DNA of 64,000 nt from Azospirillaceae bacterium (GCA_031291675.1 JARLIO010000085.1:62001-126000); one strand, 5' to 3'; counted from the first letter of the stretch, positions 41,533 through 53,125 are shown. The notes: generated by a model not told the origin, from the sequence alone. Translations and numbers: made by a program.

Positions 41533-42039
41533 ATGATCGTCCCCGAGCCGCCGATTCATTTTCAGACGACCCTGTACCCTCATCGCAGTCTACCGCGAAA
41601 CGGCTTCGTCGCCGTGATGATCGTGCTGATCATGGCGACCCTGATCGTGGGCGGCATCTCGCTGTTGCGCGGCGCCTGGCCGGTCCTGGCCTTTGGCGGT
41701 CTTGAGGTGGTGCTGGTCGCTCTGGCGTTCCGCCTCAGCTATCGCAGTGCCCGGATCTGCGAGACCCTGTCGCTGACCGACCGGGCTCTGGTGATCCGCC
41801 GCAGCAGCGCCGGGCAGCCCGACCAATGCTGGGCCTTTCAACCCTATTGGCTGCGCGTCCTGATGGATGATTCGCCCGAAAGCGACAGTCGGCTGGTTCT
41901 GACCTCGCATGGCCGATCGCTGGTGATCGGCGCGTTTTTGCCTCCCGCGCAGCGCGCCGATCTGGCACGCTCGCTGCGCGCCGCCTTGGCGCGACACCGG
42001 CACGCCCGGAACCCAAGCCCCGACAGCACGCCCCGATGA
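41533..42039 (+). CDS. DUF2244 family membrane protein
   Basis: The 168-residue protein has two adjacent hydrophobic segments ('FVAVMIVLIMATLIVGGISL' and 'WPVLAFGGLEVVLVALAF') and the DUF2244 pattern 'FQTTLYPHRSLPRNGF' before and 'LTSHGRSLVIGAFLPPAQR' after them. The family is common in alphaproteobacteria and has no known function. Its stop codon overlaps the next start as ATGA, so the two genes are coupled. Confidence 0.85.
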   Translation: MIVPEPPIHFQTTLYPHRSLPRNGFVAVMIVLIMATLIVGGISLLRGAWPVLAFGGLEVVLVALAFRLSYRSARICETLSLTDRALVIRRSSAGQPDQCWAFQPYWLRVLMDDSPESDSRLVLTSHGRSLVIGAFLPPAQRADLARSLRAALARHRHARNPSPDSTPR

Positions 42040-42911
42040 CCAACGCCCCCGGACCGACCCCGCCCTACCCCGTGATCGCCGCCGCCCTGCAGCACCTGGT
42101 CACCCCTGACCGCGGCAACCGCGACCCGGCTGCGGGCGCCGCGGTCACGCCGTCGGAATTCAACCGGATCCTCGATCAATGGGCTGGCATCACCCCGGAA
42201 CAATTCGCCCATCTGGCCGAGGATGACCAGATCAAGGGGCTTCTGGCCCCGGGTCAGAGGCTGTTCGACGCCGCGGCCGATCGATCGGTGATCATCGACA
42301 GCCTCGATCCGGCGGACGCGCGCAAACGCGGCGCCGCGCTGCGGCTGCATTTCGGTTTTCACGACACGCCGTTCGGACGGGCCCTGATCGGGCTGGTCGA
42401 TGGCGGTGTCTGCTGGTGGAGCTTTGCCGACAGCGACGACGCCTCGGGCGCCGCCGCACGGGCCATTCTCGCCGCCGAATGGTCCGGTGCAACCCTGGTC
42501 GAGGACGCCGCGGGCACCGCGCCGGTGGCAGTCACCGCGCGACGCCGTGCCGCCGGCGAAGACGCCCCGGTTCGCTTGCTGCTGCGCGGCACGCCGTTCC
42601 AACGCGAGGTCTGGCAAGCCTTGTTACGAATCCCGGCGGGCCGGGCGGTCCGCTATCGCGATGTCGCGGCAGCGATCGGTCATCCCACAGCGTTCCGCGC
42701 CGTCGGTCGCGCCATCGGCGCCAACCCGGTCAGTCTGATCGTCCCCTGCCATCGCGTCATTCAGGCGAACGGCCTGATCCACAATTACCGGTGGGGCGCG
42801 CTGCGCAAGCGGGCGATCCTGGTCTGGGAAGCGGCCTGCCAGGCCGGCAGCGGCGCGGCTCAGCCGGTGGCAGCCGGAGTCGCCATGCCGAGCACGTCGC
42901 GCATGCCGTAA
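42036..42911 (+). CDS. Ada-like methylated-DNA--protein-cysteine methyltransferase
   Basis: The 291-residue protein ends in an O6-alkylguanine-DNA alkyltransferase domain with the acceptor motif 'VPCHRVI' (Cys near residue 238) and 'GTPFQREVWQALLRIPAGR'. The N-terminal 90 residues resemble the AraC-like half of Ada ('VTPSEFNRILDQWAGITPEQ'), but the phosphotriester-accepting Cys domain of full Ada is absent. It repairs O6-methylguanine by suicide transfer and may regulate weakly. Its 3' end overlaps the convergent dapB gene by 52 bases. Confidence 0.88.
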   Translation: MTNAPGPTPPYPVIAAALQHLVTPDRGNRDPAAGAAVTPSEFNRILDQWAGITPEQFAHLAEDDQIKGLLAPGQRLFDAAADRSVIIDSLDPADARKRGAALRLHFGFHDTPFGRALIGLVDGGVCWWSFADSDDASGAAARAILAAEWSGATLVEDAAGTAPVAVTARRRAAGEDAPVRLLLRGTPFQREVWQALLRIPAGRAVRYRDVAAAIGHPTAFRAVGRAIGANPVSLIVPCHRVIQANGLIHNYRWGALRKRAILVWEAACQAGSGAAQPVAAGVAMPSTSRMP

Positions 42912-43678
42912 AGTCCCGGCGGCTTGCCCGCGGCCCATCGGGCCGCCGCCACCGCACCCCGGGCGAAAATCGAGCGGTCGGACGCCCGATGGCTCAGTTC
43001 AACCCGCTCGCCATCGGCGGCAAAAATCACGCTATGGTCGCCAACGACATCGCCACCGCGCAACGCCGCGAACCCGATGTCGCCGCGGCGACGCGGACCG
43101 GTCAAGCCGTCGCGGCTCCGCACCGCGACCTGGTCGAGATCGACGCCACGGCCGGCAGCGGCCGCGCGCCCCAGGGCCAACGCCGTTCCCGACGGAGCAT
43201 CGACCTTGTAGCGATGATGCATTTCCAGGATCTCGATATCCACTTCGGGCCCCAGTGCGCGCGCCACCTGTTCGACCGCAGCCAGCAGGATATTGACCCC
43301 CAGGCTCATATTGGCGGACTGGACGATCGGAGTGTAACGGGCGGCGCGGAACAATTCCGCCTCCTGATCCCGGGACAATCCGGTCGTGCCGACGACCAGG
43401 ATGGTTTGGGCCTGCGCCGCCAGATGGGCGTGCTGGATACTGGCCGCGGGCACGGTGAAATCGATCACGGCGTCGGACGCGGCAAACAAGGCCACAGGAT
43501 CCTCGCCAACCGACAGACCCAGGGCCTCGAGCCCGATCAGGGTGCCAAGATCCTTGCCGATCGCCGGACTCGCCGGCCGATCAACGCCACCGGCCAGGAC
43601 ACAGCCCGCCGTCCCGACAATCTGCCGGATCAGCATCTGGCCCATGCGTCCGGTACAACCAACCACACCGATTTTCAT
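42860..43678 (-). CDS. dapB: 4-hydroxy-tetrahydrodipicolinate reductase
   Basis: DapB acts in the diaminopimelate/lysine pathway. The 272-residue protein has the nucleotide-binding 'VVGCTGRMGQML' at the N-terminus, 'VVGTTGLSRDQEAEL' and the family signature 'EILEMHHRYKVDAPSGTAL' with the catalytic His-His and Lys. The ATG at 43678 ('MKIGVVGCTGRMG') is supported by 'GGGGACGG'; a long upstream extension in frame is antisense to the secreted protein gene and is not real. It follows dnaJ at a distance on the same strand. Confidence 0.95.
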   Translation of the reverse strand: MKIGVVGCTGRMGQMLIRQIVGTAGCVLAGGVDRPASPAIGKDLGTLIGLEALGLSVGEDPVALFAASDAVIDFTVPAASIQHAHLAAQAQTILVVGTTGLSRDQEAELFRAARYTPIVQSANMSLGVNILLAAVEQVARALGPEVDIEILEMHHRYKVDAPSGTALALGRAAAAGRGVDLDQVAVRSRDGLTGPRRRGDIGFAALRGGDVVGDHSVIFAADGERVELSHRASDRSIFARGAVAAARWAAGKPPGLYGMRDVLGMATPAATG

Positions 43679-43930
43679 GGCAACCGTCCCCTGCGCCAAC
43701 GGAGTCCCCGTCAGCAGTCCTGATGTTCCTGGCGTGACCGCACCCGCTTGTGCCGTTGCGGGAAACCGACGCGGCAGGATGATGGCCCCCAACATTAAGG
43801 ATTTCTCATCGGCGTGCAAGCCGGCGGCCATACACCGGCTGCTAAACCTTGTCCTCAACGCCCAACCTGATGCCAGATGGTCTGGCCGGGTTGCCGTCAT
43901 CAGATCGGCGTCGATCAAGGAGTGGTTTTC

Positions 43931-44359
43931 ATGCGCATCAATCTTTTGACCGCGACAGCGGTGCTGACCCTGCTGGCCGTACCCGTTTTCGCCCAAACGA
44001 CGCCAGCCGTGACCGCGCCGACGACGCAACAATCGGCCCAGCCCGCGGCAACGCCCCAGGCCAACGCGCCCGCCGCCAGCACCACCGAGAGCGCAACGAC
44101 AACGGCCCCGGCGGCCAGCACCGCGATGAAAACGACAGGACACAAGGCGACGGCCGCGCAACGCCGCGCGGTCCGCTGCGATGTTCTGACCCACCAGTTC
44201 GGTGATGCGGCGACGAAACACGGCGGCGCCAAGTCCATCGTTCCGGCCAAAGCCCTGGCCGACCAGGGCGAGAGCGAGTGCCATGCCGGCAAAACCGTCA
44301 GCGGCATCCGAAATCTGGAACGCGCGCTCAAGGATCTGGGTGAAAAACCGAAGGTCTGA
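43931..44359 (+). CDS. secreted Thr/Ala/Pro-rich protein, unknown function
   Basis: The 142-residue product has a signal peptide ('MRINLLTATAVLTLLAVPVF', cleavage after AQ or FA near 22) and a low-complexity segment of Ala, Thr, Gln and Pro (about 23-70). A short C-terminal domain with two cysteines follows ('RCDVLTHQFGDAATKHGG', 'ESECHAGKTVSGIRNLERAL'). I do not recognise the family. The C-terminal part, with 'GIRNLERALKDLG', resembles small conserved periplasmic proteins of Rhodospirillales. It lies between divergent dapB and convergent dnaJ. Confidence 0.7.
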   Translation: MRINLLTATAVLTLLAVPVFAQTTPAVTAPTTQQSAQPAATPQANAPAASTTESATTTAPAASTAMKTTGHKATAAQRRAVRCDVLTHQFGDAATKHGGAKSIVPAKALADQGESECHAGKTVSGIRNLERALKDLGEKPKV

Positions 44360-44430
44360 CGCGACCGGGTGCCGTCCCGATCCGAATCACCACCCCCAAG
44401 GCCGCCGCAGAACCACACAGCCGACCCAAA

Positions 44431-44462
44431 ACAAAAGGGACCGCTTCCCCGGAAGCGGTCCC
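44431..44462 (-). terminator. intrinsic terminator of dnaJ
   Basis: A 12-bp stem ('GGGACCGCTTCC' with its complement, 44437-44448 and 44451-44462), read on the minus strand, is followed by TTTTGTTTT. It lies 25 bases past the dnaJ stop and could also stop transcription from the left. Confidence 0.88.
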
Positions 44463-44486
44463 TGATCCTTGCGCCGAAAACGGGCG

Positions 44487-45617
44487 CTAATCTTTCAGAT
44501 CGGCCCAGAGGTCCTTGACCTTGGCAAAGAAGCCCGCCGACTCCGGATGGGTACTTTCCTTGCTGCCGGCCTTTTCGAACTCCCGCAGCAATTCCTGCTG
44601 CCGCTTGGTCAGATTGACCGGGGTCTCAATCACGGTCTGAACAAACATGTCACCCCGCGCCGTGCTGCGCAGCACGCTCATGCCACGGCCGCGAAGGCGG
44701 AACTGGTGGCCGCTCTGCGTACCCGGCGTAATCGTCACCTTGGCGCGACTGCCATCGATCGTCGGGACCTCGACCACCCCGCCCAAGGCCGCCGTCGTCA
44801 TCGGAATCGGCACGCGGCAACTGATATTGGGACCTTCGCGCAGGAAGAACCGATGCTGTCCGATCGACAGGAAGATATAGAGATCCCCGGATCCGGCGCC
44901 GCGCATGCCCGCCTCACCCTCACCGGCCAGCCGGATCCGGGTGCCGTCCTCGACACCCGCCGGAATATTGACCTGGAGTGATTTCTCCCGGCGCTGGCGG
45001 CCGCTGCCGTTGCACTGTTTGCAGGGATCCTTGATCACCCGCCCCGCGCCGTGACAGGTGGGACACGGCCGTTCAATGGTAAAGAAACCCTGCTGCGCGC
45101 GCACCTTGCCAGCGCCGCTGCAGGTCGAGCAGGTTACCGGCTGCGTGCCATTCTCGGCACCACTGCCGCTGCAGGTCTCGCAGACGATCGAGGTCGGAAT
45201 CCGCACGGTCGCCTGACTGCCGGCAAACGCCTCTTCAAGCGTAATCTCAAGATTATAGCGCAGATCGGCACCGCGATTGCCACCGCTGCCGCCCCGGCGG
45301 GCCCCCATGAATTCGCCAAACATCTCGTCAAAGATGTCAGCAAAACCGGTGCCGAAATTGAAGTCGAAGCCACCCGGCCGGCCACCACCATTCTCGAACG
45401 CAGCATGTCCCAGACGATCATAGGCCGACCGTTTCTGGTCGTCCTTGAGGATGTCATAGGCCTCGTTGATCTCTTTGAATTTGGTCTCGGCTTCCGGATT
45501 CCCCGGATTGCGATCCGGGTGGTATTGCATGGCCAGCTTGCGGTATGCCCGCTTGAGGTCTTCCGCATTCGCGTTTTTGGCGACCCCCAACAGCTCGTAA
45601 TAGTCCTGCTTTGCCAT
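44487..45617 (-). CDS. dnaJ: chaperone protein DnaJ
   Basis: The 376-residue Hsp40 co-chaperone has the J domain with 'QYHPDRNPG', a Gly/Phe-rich linker, four zinc-binding CxxCxGxG repeats ('CETCSGSG', 'CSTCSGAG', 'CPTCHGAG', 'CKQCNGSG') and the C-terminal substrate-binding domains. DnaJ delivers substrates to DnaK and stimulates its ATPase. It lies 212 bases downstream of dnaK on the same strand, with a hairpin between them, and ends at a strong terminator. Confidence 0.97.
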   Translation of the reverse strand: MAKQDYYELLGVAKNANAEDLKRAYRKLAMQYHPDRNPGNPEAETKFKEINEAYDILKDDQKRSAYDRLGHAAFENGGGRPGGFDFNFGTGFADIFDEMFGEFMGARRGGSGGNRGADLRYNLEITLEEAFAGSQATVRIPTSIVCETCSGSGAENGTQPVTCSTCSGAGKVRAQQGFFTIERPCPTCHGAGRVIKDPCKQCNGSGRQRREKSLQVNIPAGVEDGTRIRLAGEGEAGMRGAGSGDLYIFLSIGQHRFFLREGPNISCRVPIPMTTAALGGVVEVPTIDGSRAKVTITPGTQSGHQFRLRGRGMSVLRSTARGDMFVQTVIETPVNLTKRQQELLREFEKAGSKESTHPESAGFFAKVKDLWADLKD

Positions 45618-45786
45618 TCGGCCCGTCGCCCCGTTGATGCAGACCCGATGTTTAGTCAGAAAGACGGCTCGGCCGTCAAGATTTGAATCGTCGTGAAGCC
45701 AAAACAGCCGAACCCTGTCGCATATGCCGGCGGCTTTTGGCTCGACTCAGCCTTGAATCCACAACCAGAAACCGCCGACGCCATGC

Positions 45787-45813
45787 GGTGGGGGTCACAA
45801 CGTGGCCCCCACC
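45787..45813 (-). promoter_or_regulatory. hairpin in the dnaK-dnaJ spacer
   Basis: Bases 45787-45798 and 45802-45813 form a 12-bp stem with one G-U pair and a 3-base loop, just downstream of the dnaK stop. No T-run follows. It may attenuate or process the transcript so that DnaJ is made in lower amounts. Confidence 0.5.
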
Positions 45814-45829
45814 TTCGCAAAGCGCGTGA

Positions 45830-47743
<1,914 letters not shown>

Positions 47744-47853
47744 GTTTTGCCTCTTTCTTCAGGCAGATCCGTGGCGGCCCGGTCATTCGGCACCACCGGG
47801 ATCCCCGGCGGTCGTTGGGAGCGCGGGGAACTAAAGCCCCGTGTTGAAGGGAG

Positions 47854-47881
47854 ATATAGGCAAGCGACAGGAATGCTGCAA
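47854..47881 (-). promoter_or_regulatory. possible dnaK promoter
   Basis: On the minus strand TTGCAG (47881-47876) and CTATAT (47859-47854) are spaced by 16 bases, about 110 bases before the dnaK start. The motif is a partial fit to a housekeeping promoter. I cannot assign it to sigma-70 or RpoH. Confidence 0.3.
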
Positions 47882-48039
47882 CTACCTGGATCGCCCTCCC
47901 CTCCGTCTGAAGCTGTCGTCGCGACGGATGTGCGGCGCCCGGGCCTTGGAAGGCGCGGGGACAATGTGACGCGCGACAAGCGATGAGCCGCGGTCAAGCG
48001 CGTCGATTTGACGCCTGTTCCGCGGCCATCACGTCGGTC

Positions 48040-48666
48040 CTACGCCGTGGTATCGACCTGACGCACCGGCGCTTCGCCGCTGGGGCGCTTGGCCACCCCG
48101 ACCAGCGCCTCGCGCAGCAGCCGGTCATGGATCTTGTAGCCGGGCTGCATCACCTGGACGACGGTCCCCGGGGCCTTGCCGGCATCCTCGATCTCGAACA
48201 TCACCTGGTGGAAATTCGGGTCGAACGGTTCGCCCAGCGGTTCCTGCCTGACGATGCCGACGCGATCGAACGCCGCGATCAATTGGCGCTCGGTCGCCTC
48301 GATGCCGACGACCAGGGTCTTGATCAAATCATTGGCGTCGCGCTGGTCGGCGGGAACGGCGTCAAGCGCCCGGCGCAGATTGTCGGCGACCGTCACCAGC
48401 TCTTTGGCGAAACTGACCACAGCATATTTTGCCGTGTCTTCACGTTCACGCTGGGCGCGGCGGCGGGTGTTCTCGGCATCGGCCAGGGCCCGCAGGGTCT
48501 GATCGCGCAGCTCGGCGACCTTGGCCTCCAGTTCGGCGATCCGGGCATCGGACTCGGCGGGTGTCGGGGTTGCGGAGGGCTCGCGAGCCGCTTCATCCGG
48601 CGCGGCGTCTGAAGCCGCCGCCGATTGCGCCTCAACGGACGACGGATTGTTTTGCGGGTCGGTCAT
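48040..48666 (-). CDS. grpE: nucleotide exchange factor GrpE
   Basis: The 208-residue protein has a low-complexity acidic N-terminus, a long coiled coil ('AELEAKVAELRDQTLRALAD', 'AENTRRRAQREREDTAKYAV') and the family signature 'FDPNFHQVMFEIEDAG' with the final beta domain 'VVQVMQPGYKIHDRLLREAL'. It releases ADP from DnaK. The ATG at 48666 starts 'MTDPQNNPSS'; the longer frame upstream overlaps hrcA and is not conserved. It is 71 bases downstream of hrcA. Confidence 0.95.
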   Translation of the reverse strand: MTDPQNNPSSVEAQSAAASDAAPDEAAREPSATPTPAESDARIAELEAKVAELRDQTLRALADAENTRRRAQREREDTAKYAVVSFAKELVTVADNLRRALDAVPADQRDANDLIKTLVVGIEATERQLIAAFDRVGIVRQEPLGEPFDPNFHQVMFEIEDAGKAPGTVVQVMQPGYKIHDRLLREALVGVAKRPSGEAPVRQVDTTA

Positions 48667-48736
48667 GGTGAAGCTCGATCCTTGGTGTAGCGATAGGTTG
48701 TGAGCTGAAATCCGGCCATCGGGCATCGCCCGCCCG

Positions 48737-49765
48737 TCACCCGAGCAGGCGGCCGATGACCTTGGCCGTGTAGTCGACCATCGGAATGATCCGGGCGTAG
48801 TTGATGCGGGTCGGCCCAATCACGCCGATCGCTCCGATGACCTGTTCGCGGCTATTGGTATAGGGCGCGATGATCATTGAACAGCCCGCATGATTGAAGA
48901 GTGAATTTTCGCGACCGATAAAGATCTGGACGCCATCGGCCACCCCGGTGGCGTCGAGCAGGCGGATCATGGCTTCTTTGGCCTCCAGGGCCTCGAACAG
49001 GGCGCGGATCCGCTCCAGATCATCAATGGCGGTGACGTCGTCAAGCAGTTTGGATTGGCCGCGGACAATCAGATTCCCGGTTGCCCCGGCCCAACTGGCC
49101 AGACCGAGCTCGACAACCCGGGCGGTCAGCGTGTCGAGCTGTGTCTTCTGCTGGTCGAGCTCCGCCATCACCGTCGTGCGGGTCTCTTCCAGGGTCCGGC
49201 CGATCAGCCGGGCGTTCAGATAGTTGGCCGCCGTGATCAGGCTCGAAGGCGGCATGCGCAGCGGCACATCGATGACCCGGTTTTCGACAACCCCGTCATC
49301 GGTGACCAGCACCACCAGGGCCCGACCCGGGCCCAGATTGACAAATTCGATCTGTTTCAACGGCCGGTCGGTCTTGGGCGCCAGCACCAGACCGGCGCAG
49401 TTCGACAGTCCCGACAGCAGCGAGGTTGCATCATCCAGCACCTCGTTCAGGTGACGGCCCGCCGCGGCACATTTGCCTTCGATGCTCTCGCGTTCCTTTT
49501 CGGTGATGGCACCAATCTCGAGCAGCCCGTGGACGAACAGGCGCATCCCGGCTTCCGTGGGCAGCCGGCCCGCCGAGGTGTGCGGCGCGTAGAGCAGCCC
49601 TTGCTCCTCCAGATCGGCCATGACATTGCGGATCGTCGCGGCTGACAGGTTCATCCCCAGCCGGCGTGAAATGGTCCGGGATCCCAGCGGTTCGCCCGCC
49701 TCAAGATAGGCGTCGACGATGACCCGGAAGATCTCCCGCGACCGTTGGTTCAATTCGTTGATCAT
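48737..49765 (-). CDS. hrcA: heat-inducible transcription repressor HrcA
   Basis: The 342-residue repressor has the N-terminal winged helix ('LNQRSREIFRVIVDAYLEAG', 'GSRTISRRLGMNLSAATIRN') and the characteristic 'LLYAPHTSAGRLPTEAGMRL' and C-terminal 'GCSMIIAPYTNSREQVIGAI'. HrcA binds CIRCE repeats, usually at groESL and sometimes at its own operon. I found no CIRCE repeat upstream of hrcA, grpE or dnaK in this window. It is divergent from rph. Confidence 0.96.
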   Translation of the reverse strand: MINELNQRSREIFRVIVDAYLEAGEPLGSRTISRRLGMNLSAATIRNVMADLEEQGLLYAPHTSAGRLPTEAGMRLFVHGLLEIGAITEKERESIEGKCAAAGRHLNEVLDDATSLLSGLSNCAGLVLAPKTDRPLKQIEFVNLGPGRALVVLVTDDGVVENRVIDVPLRMPPSSLITAANYLNARLIGRTLEETRTTVMAELDQQKTQLDTLTARVVELGLASWAGATGNLIVRGQSKLLDDVTAIDDLERIRALFEALEAKEAMIRLLDATGVADGVQIFIGRENSLFNHAGCSMIIAPYTNSREQVIGAIGVIGPTRINYARIIPMVDYTAKVIGRLLG

Positions 49766-49997
49766 TCGCCGTTGTCCGTCCCGAATTGCCGACGCCGCAG
49801 CCCGCCGTCACCCCTGAATAATCCGGCTGTCACCCATAAATAATGATGAAAAGGGATCCAGGCAAACCAACCACGGCCCGGCGGTCGCCGGCCAGGAACC
49901 CTGCCCGGTCATCGCGACACCGGTGATCGCGACACTGGACGTCGGGCCTGTCGGCCGTTAGCGTGCGGATTATACGATACTCTGAATGGAAATAGCC

Positions 49998-50729
49998 ATG
50001 CGCCCATCCGGCCGCGCACCTGACCAGCTTCGCCCCGTCACCCTGGAGACCGGCACCGCCAAATATGCCGAGGGATCCTGCCTGGTCCGCTTTGGCGATA
50101 CCCACGTGTTGTGCACCGCCAGTGTCGACGACCGCGTGCCGCCATTCCTGCGCAACACCGGCCTGGGATGGGTCACCGCGGAATATGGCATGCTGCCCCG
50201 CGCCACCCACACCCGGATGGACCGCGAGGCGGCAAAGGGCCGGCAATCGGGCCGCACCCAGGAAATCCAGCGCCTGATCGGGCGCAGCCTTCGTGCCGTG
50301 ACCAACCGTGCCGCCCTTGGCGAAATCCAGATCAAGGTCGACTGTGACGTCCTCCAGGCCGATGGCGGCACCCGGACCGCGTCGATCACCGGCAGCTATG
50401 TCGCGCTGGTGCTGGCCTTTCGCCATCTGGTCGAGGCCGGCCGTTTGCCGGCGATCCCGCTGACCGACAGCGTCGCCGCGATCTCATGCGGGCTCTATCG
50501 CGACGCCGCGGTTCTCGATCTGGATTACGCCGAGGACTCGACGGCCCAGGCCGATGCCAACTTCGTCCTGACCGGGCGCGGCGGCATCGTCGAAATCCAG
50601 GGAACCGCCGAGGAACGCCCCTTCGCCGAGGACCAGTTCCTCGATTTGCTGCGCCTCGCCCGCAAGGGCATCACCGAACTCACGGCGCTGCAAAACCAGG
50701 CCGCTGGATTCATCCCGCCCCACCCCTAA
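49998..50729 (+). CDS. rph: ribonuclease PH
   Basis: RNase PH trims tRNA 3' ends with phosphate. The 243-residue protein has the typical sequence '[17 protein letters not shown]', '[20 protein letters not shown]' and '[18 protein letters not shown]'. The ATG at 49998 is the family start; an ATG at 49986 adds only four residues. The order hrcA (divergent), rph, rdgB, hemW is widely conserved in alphaproteobacteria and suggests an operon with rdgB 16 bases downstream. Confidence 0.97.
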   Translation: MRPSGRAPDQLRPVTLETGTAKYAEGSCLVRFGDTHVLCTASVDDRVPPFLRNTGLGWVTAEYGMLPRATHTRMDREAAKGRQSGRTQEIQRLIGRSLRAVTNRAALGEIQIKVDCDVLQADGGTRTASITGSYVALVLAFRHLVEAGRLPAIPLTDSVAAISCGLYRDAAVLDLDYAEDSTAQADANFVLTGRGGIVEIQGTAEERPFAEDQFLDLLRLARKGITELTALQNQAAGFIPPHP

Positions 50730-50745
50730 CCGCGGAACCCCAGCG

Positions 50746-51339
50746 ATGACCCGTCGTTTCTCCGGCCAAACCCTCGTGATCGCCAGTCACAACAAAGGCA
50801 AGGTTGTCGAAATCACCGCTCTGTTGGGCGGCTTCGTCGCCGGGATCGTCTCGGCCGCCGACCTTGGCCTCGCCGAGCCGGAGGAAACGGGAACGACCTT
50901 CATCGCCAATGCCGAGTTGAAGGCCCGGGCCGCGGCCAGCGGCGCCCAGCGGGTGGCGCTGGCCGATGACAGCGGCCTGGTTGTGCCCGCGCTGGGGGGA
51001 GCCCCGGGCATCCTCTCGGCGCGCTGGGCCGGGCCCGACCGCGATTTCGCCGCCGCGATGGCGCGGATCCATGCCGAACTGCCACCGGAGGCCGATCGGC
51101 ACGCCTATTTCGTCTGCGCCCTGGCCCTGGCCTGGCCTGACGGCCATTGCGAAACCGTCGAAGGCCGGGCCTATGGCACGCTGGTCCCGCCCCGCGGCAG
51201 CCATGGCTTTGGTTATGACCCGATCTTCCAGCCCAATGGTTTTCCCCAGACCTATGGTGAGATGAACCCGGTGCTCAAGAATCACATCAGCCATCGCAAC
51301 GACGCGTTCCTGCAACTGGTTCAAAAGTGCTTCGCCTGA
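50746..51339 (+). CDS. rdgB: non-canonical purine NTP pyrophosphatase (RdgB/HAM1)
   Basis: The 197-residue enzyme removes ITP, dITP and XTP from the nucleotide pool. Signatures are '[11 protein letters not shown]', '[19 protein letters not shown]' with the metal-binding aspartates and '[13 protein letters not shown]'. It starts 16 bases after rph and overlaps hemW by 13 bases, so translation is probably coupled. Confidence 0.96.
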   Translation: MTRRFSGQTLVIASHNKGKVVEITALLGGFVAGIVSAADLGLAEPEETGTTFIANAELKARAAASGAQRVALADDSGLVVPALGGAPGILSARWAGPDRDFAAAMARIHAELPPEADRHAYFVCALALAWPDGHCETVEGRAYGTLVPPRGSHGFGYDPIFQPNGFPQTYGEMNPVLKNHISHRNDAFLQLVQKCFA

Positions 51340-52529
51340 GCGACCAGCCCGACGCGGTCCGATCGGCGGCTCTCGACCCCGGATTCGGCATCTATATCCA
51401 TTGGCCGTTCTGCCGCTCGAAATGTCCCTATTGCGATTTCAACAGCCATGTCCGCGACAGCATCGACCAGGATCGCTGGCGTCAGGCCCTGTTGACCGAG
51501 CTGGATCACTACGCCGCGCAAACGCCGGGCCGAACCGTGACCTCGGTGTTCTTTGGCGGCGGCACACCGTCGCTGATGCCGCCGGCAACCGCGGCAGCGT
51601 TGCTCGACCGGATCGCCGGTCACTGGGCCACCAGCCCCGACCTGGAAGTGAGCCTGGAAGCCAACCCGACCTCGGCCGAGGCCGACAGTTTCGCGGGTTT
51701 TCGCGCCGCCGGCGTCAACCGGCTGTCGCTGGGGATCCAGGCCCTGGATGATACCGCGCTGCGCTTTCTCGGCCGGCGCCACGACGTCGCCGAGGCGACG
51801 GCGGCGATCCGGCTGGCGGCGCGCTGCTTTGATCGCTTCAGCTTCGACCTGATCTATGCCCGGCCCGGGCAGGAGATCGCGGGATGGCGCCGTGAACTCG
51901 ACCAGGCCGTCGCCCTGGCCGCCGGTCATCTGTCGCTGTATCAACTGACGATCGAGGAAGGTACGGCATTCCACACCCTGGCGGCACGCGGCGACTTGGT
52001 CCTGCCCGAAGAAGACCGCGGCGCCGCGCTGTTCGAGATCACGCAAGAGGTCCTCGAGCGCGCCGGATTGCCGGGCTATGAGATTTCCAACCATGCCCGG
52101 CCCGGCCAGGAATGCCGGCATAACCTGACCTATTGGCGCTATGGCGACTATATCGGGATCGGCCCGGGGGCGCATGGCCGATTGACCCGGGACGGCGGCA
52201 AATGGGCGATCCGCGGCCACCGCGCCCCGGAAATCTGGATGCAACGGGTCGAACAGGACGGCCACGGCAGCCATGCCGCGGAGCCGGTCACACCGGATCA
52301 GCGTTGGCAGGAAATGGTCATGATGGGGCTGCGGCTCGCTGAAGGTATCCGACTTGACCGGATCGTCCAGGAGACCGGCGCGCCGCTCGGGGACCGGGTC
52401 GATGCGGGACGACTGGCGCGCCTGATCGACGGCGGCTTCCTCGAAACGGATGATCTCCGGCTGCGCGCCACGTCGGCGGGACGCCAGCGCCTCAATGCGG
52501 TTCTCGGGATGCTGCTTGATCAGAGGTAG
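51327..52529 (+). CDS. hemW: radical SAM haem chaperone HemW
   Basis: The 400-residue protein is an HemN-like radical-SAM protein with '[19 protein letters not shown]' (C-x3-C-x2-C). It has the HemW form 'CPYCDF', which lacks the fourth cysteine of coproporphyrinogen oxidase HemN. '[12 protein letters not shown]' and '[12 protein letters not shown]' are further signatures. HemW binds haem and is thought to insert it into respiratory enzymes. Translation starts at GTG 51327 inside the rdgB end. Confidence 0.92.
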   Translation: MLRLSDQPDAVRSAALDPGFGIYIHWPFCRSKCPYCDFNSHVRDSIDQDRWRQALLTELDHYAAQTPGRTVTSVFFGGGTPSLMPPATAAALLDRIAGHWATSPDLEVSLEANPTSAEADSFAGFRAAGVNRLSLGIQALDDTALRFLGRRHDVAEATAAIRLAARCFDRFSFDLIYARPGQEIAGWRRELDQAVALAAGHLSLYQLTIEEGTAFHTLAARGDLVLPEEDRGAALFEITQEVLERAGLPGYEISNHARPGQECRHNLTYWRYGDYIGIGPGAHGRLTRDGGKWAIRGHRAPEIWMQRVEQDGHGSHAAEPVTPDQRWQEMVMMGLRLAEGIRLDRIVQETGAPLGDRVDAGRLARLIDGGFLETDDLRLRATSAGRQRLNAVLGMLLDQR

Positions 52530-52534
52530 AATTT

Positions 52535-52574
52535 GTCATTCCCGCTCCCTGATCCCGAAATCGGCCGGAATGAC
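52535..52574. terminator. inverted repeat between convergent hemW and hxlR-type genes
   Basis: 'GTCATTCC' (52535-52542) and 'GGAATGAC' (52567-52574) flank a 24-base loop region with further GC pairing. It lies between the two convergent stops and could act in both directions; it also resembles common dispersed 'GTCATTCC' repeats. Confidence 0.4.
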
Positions 52575-52614
52575 GTTGGGGCTGTTCACCGTCGCGGAAG
52601 CGCGGATCGGGTGG

Positions 52615-53025
52615 TCACGGCTGAAGCCCGGTCACCGAATCGGGCTCGGATCCGCTGGTCCCGTGTCGCTGATCGAAGGCCTGACGCGCCTCTTCGACCA
52701 CCGGCAGATGCGTCATCATCCAATGGTAAAGTGCTTTGAAAGGCGGTTGGAGCGTCCGACCCAGCGCGGTGATCTCATATTCGACAGCGACCGGCGACAT
52801 CGGAATGACCCGCCGCAACACCAGCCCGTTCCGCTCCAGCCGACGCAGGCATTGGGTCAGCGCCTTCTGGGTGACGCCTTCCAGACGACGCTTGATCGCG
52901 TTGAACCGCAGCGGCCCGGCATCCAGCACCACCAGGACCATCATCGACCATTTGTCCGCGATCTGGTCGAAGAGCAGGCGGCTTGGGCAGTTCGAGGAGA
53001 AATGCTCAGGCTGACAATCGGGCAT
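52615..53025 (-). CDS. HxlR-family transcriptional regulator
   Basis: The 136-residue winged-helix protein has the HxlR pattern: 'ADKWSMMVLVVLDAGPLRF', 'AIKRRLEGVTQKALTQCLRR' and 'EYEITALGRTLQPPFKALYH'. The N-terminal cysteine in 'SSNCPSR' is a conserved position that may sense electrophiles. The ATG at 53025 (MPDCQPEHF..) gives the usual length. It is divergent from an old-yellow-enzyme gene, which is the presumed target, as in known HxlR/flavoenzyme pairs such as YodB/quinone reductase. Confidence 0.9.
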   Translation of the reverse strand: MPDCQPEHFSSNCPSRLLFDQIADKWSMMVLVVLDAGPLRFNAIKRRLEGVTQKALTQCLRRLERNGLVLRRVIPMSPVAVEYEITALGRTLQPPFKALYHWMMTHLPVVEEARQAFDQRHGTSGSEPDSVTGLQP

Positions 53026-53068
53026 CGGCGGTTTCCTTGAGTATACCTGGGCTACCTGAGGTGCCGTA

Positions 53069-53096
53069 TTGACGCTAGGTCGCCAGCATATATCTT
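53069..53096 (+). promoter_or_regulatory. promoter of the old-yellow-enzyme gene
   Basis: TTGACG (53069-53074) and TATCTT (53091-53096) are spaced by 16 bases, 30 bases before the ATG at 53126. The short palindromic stretch just upstream (about 53046-53063) could bind the divergent HxlR protein. Confidence 0.4.
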
Positions 53097-53125
53097 GCGA
53101 CCATCCACCGCAATGGAGCGCACCC

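Noticed and set aside
41314-41583. 89-codon minus-strand ORF before DUF2244
   Set aside because: It overlaps the start of the DUF2244 gene head-on and matches no family.
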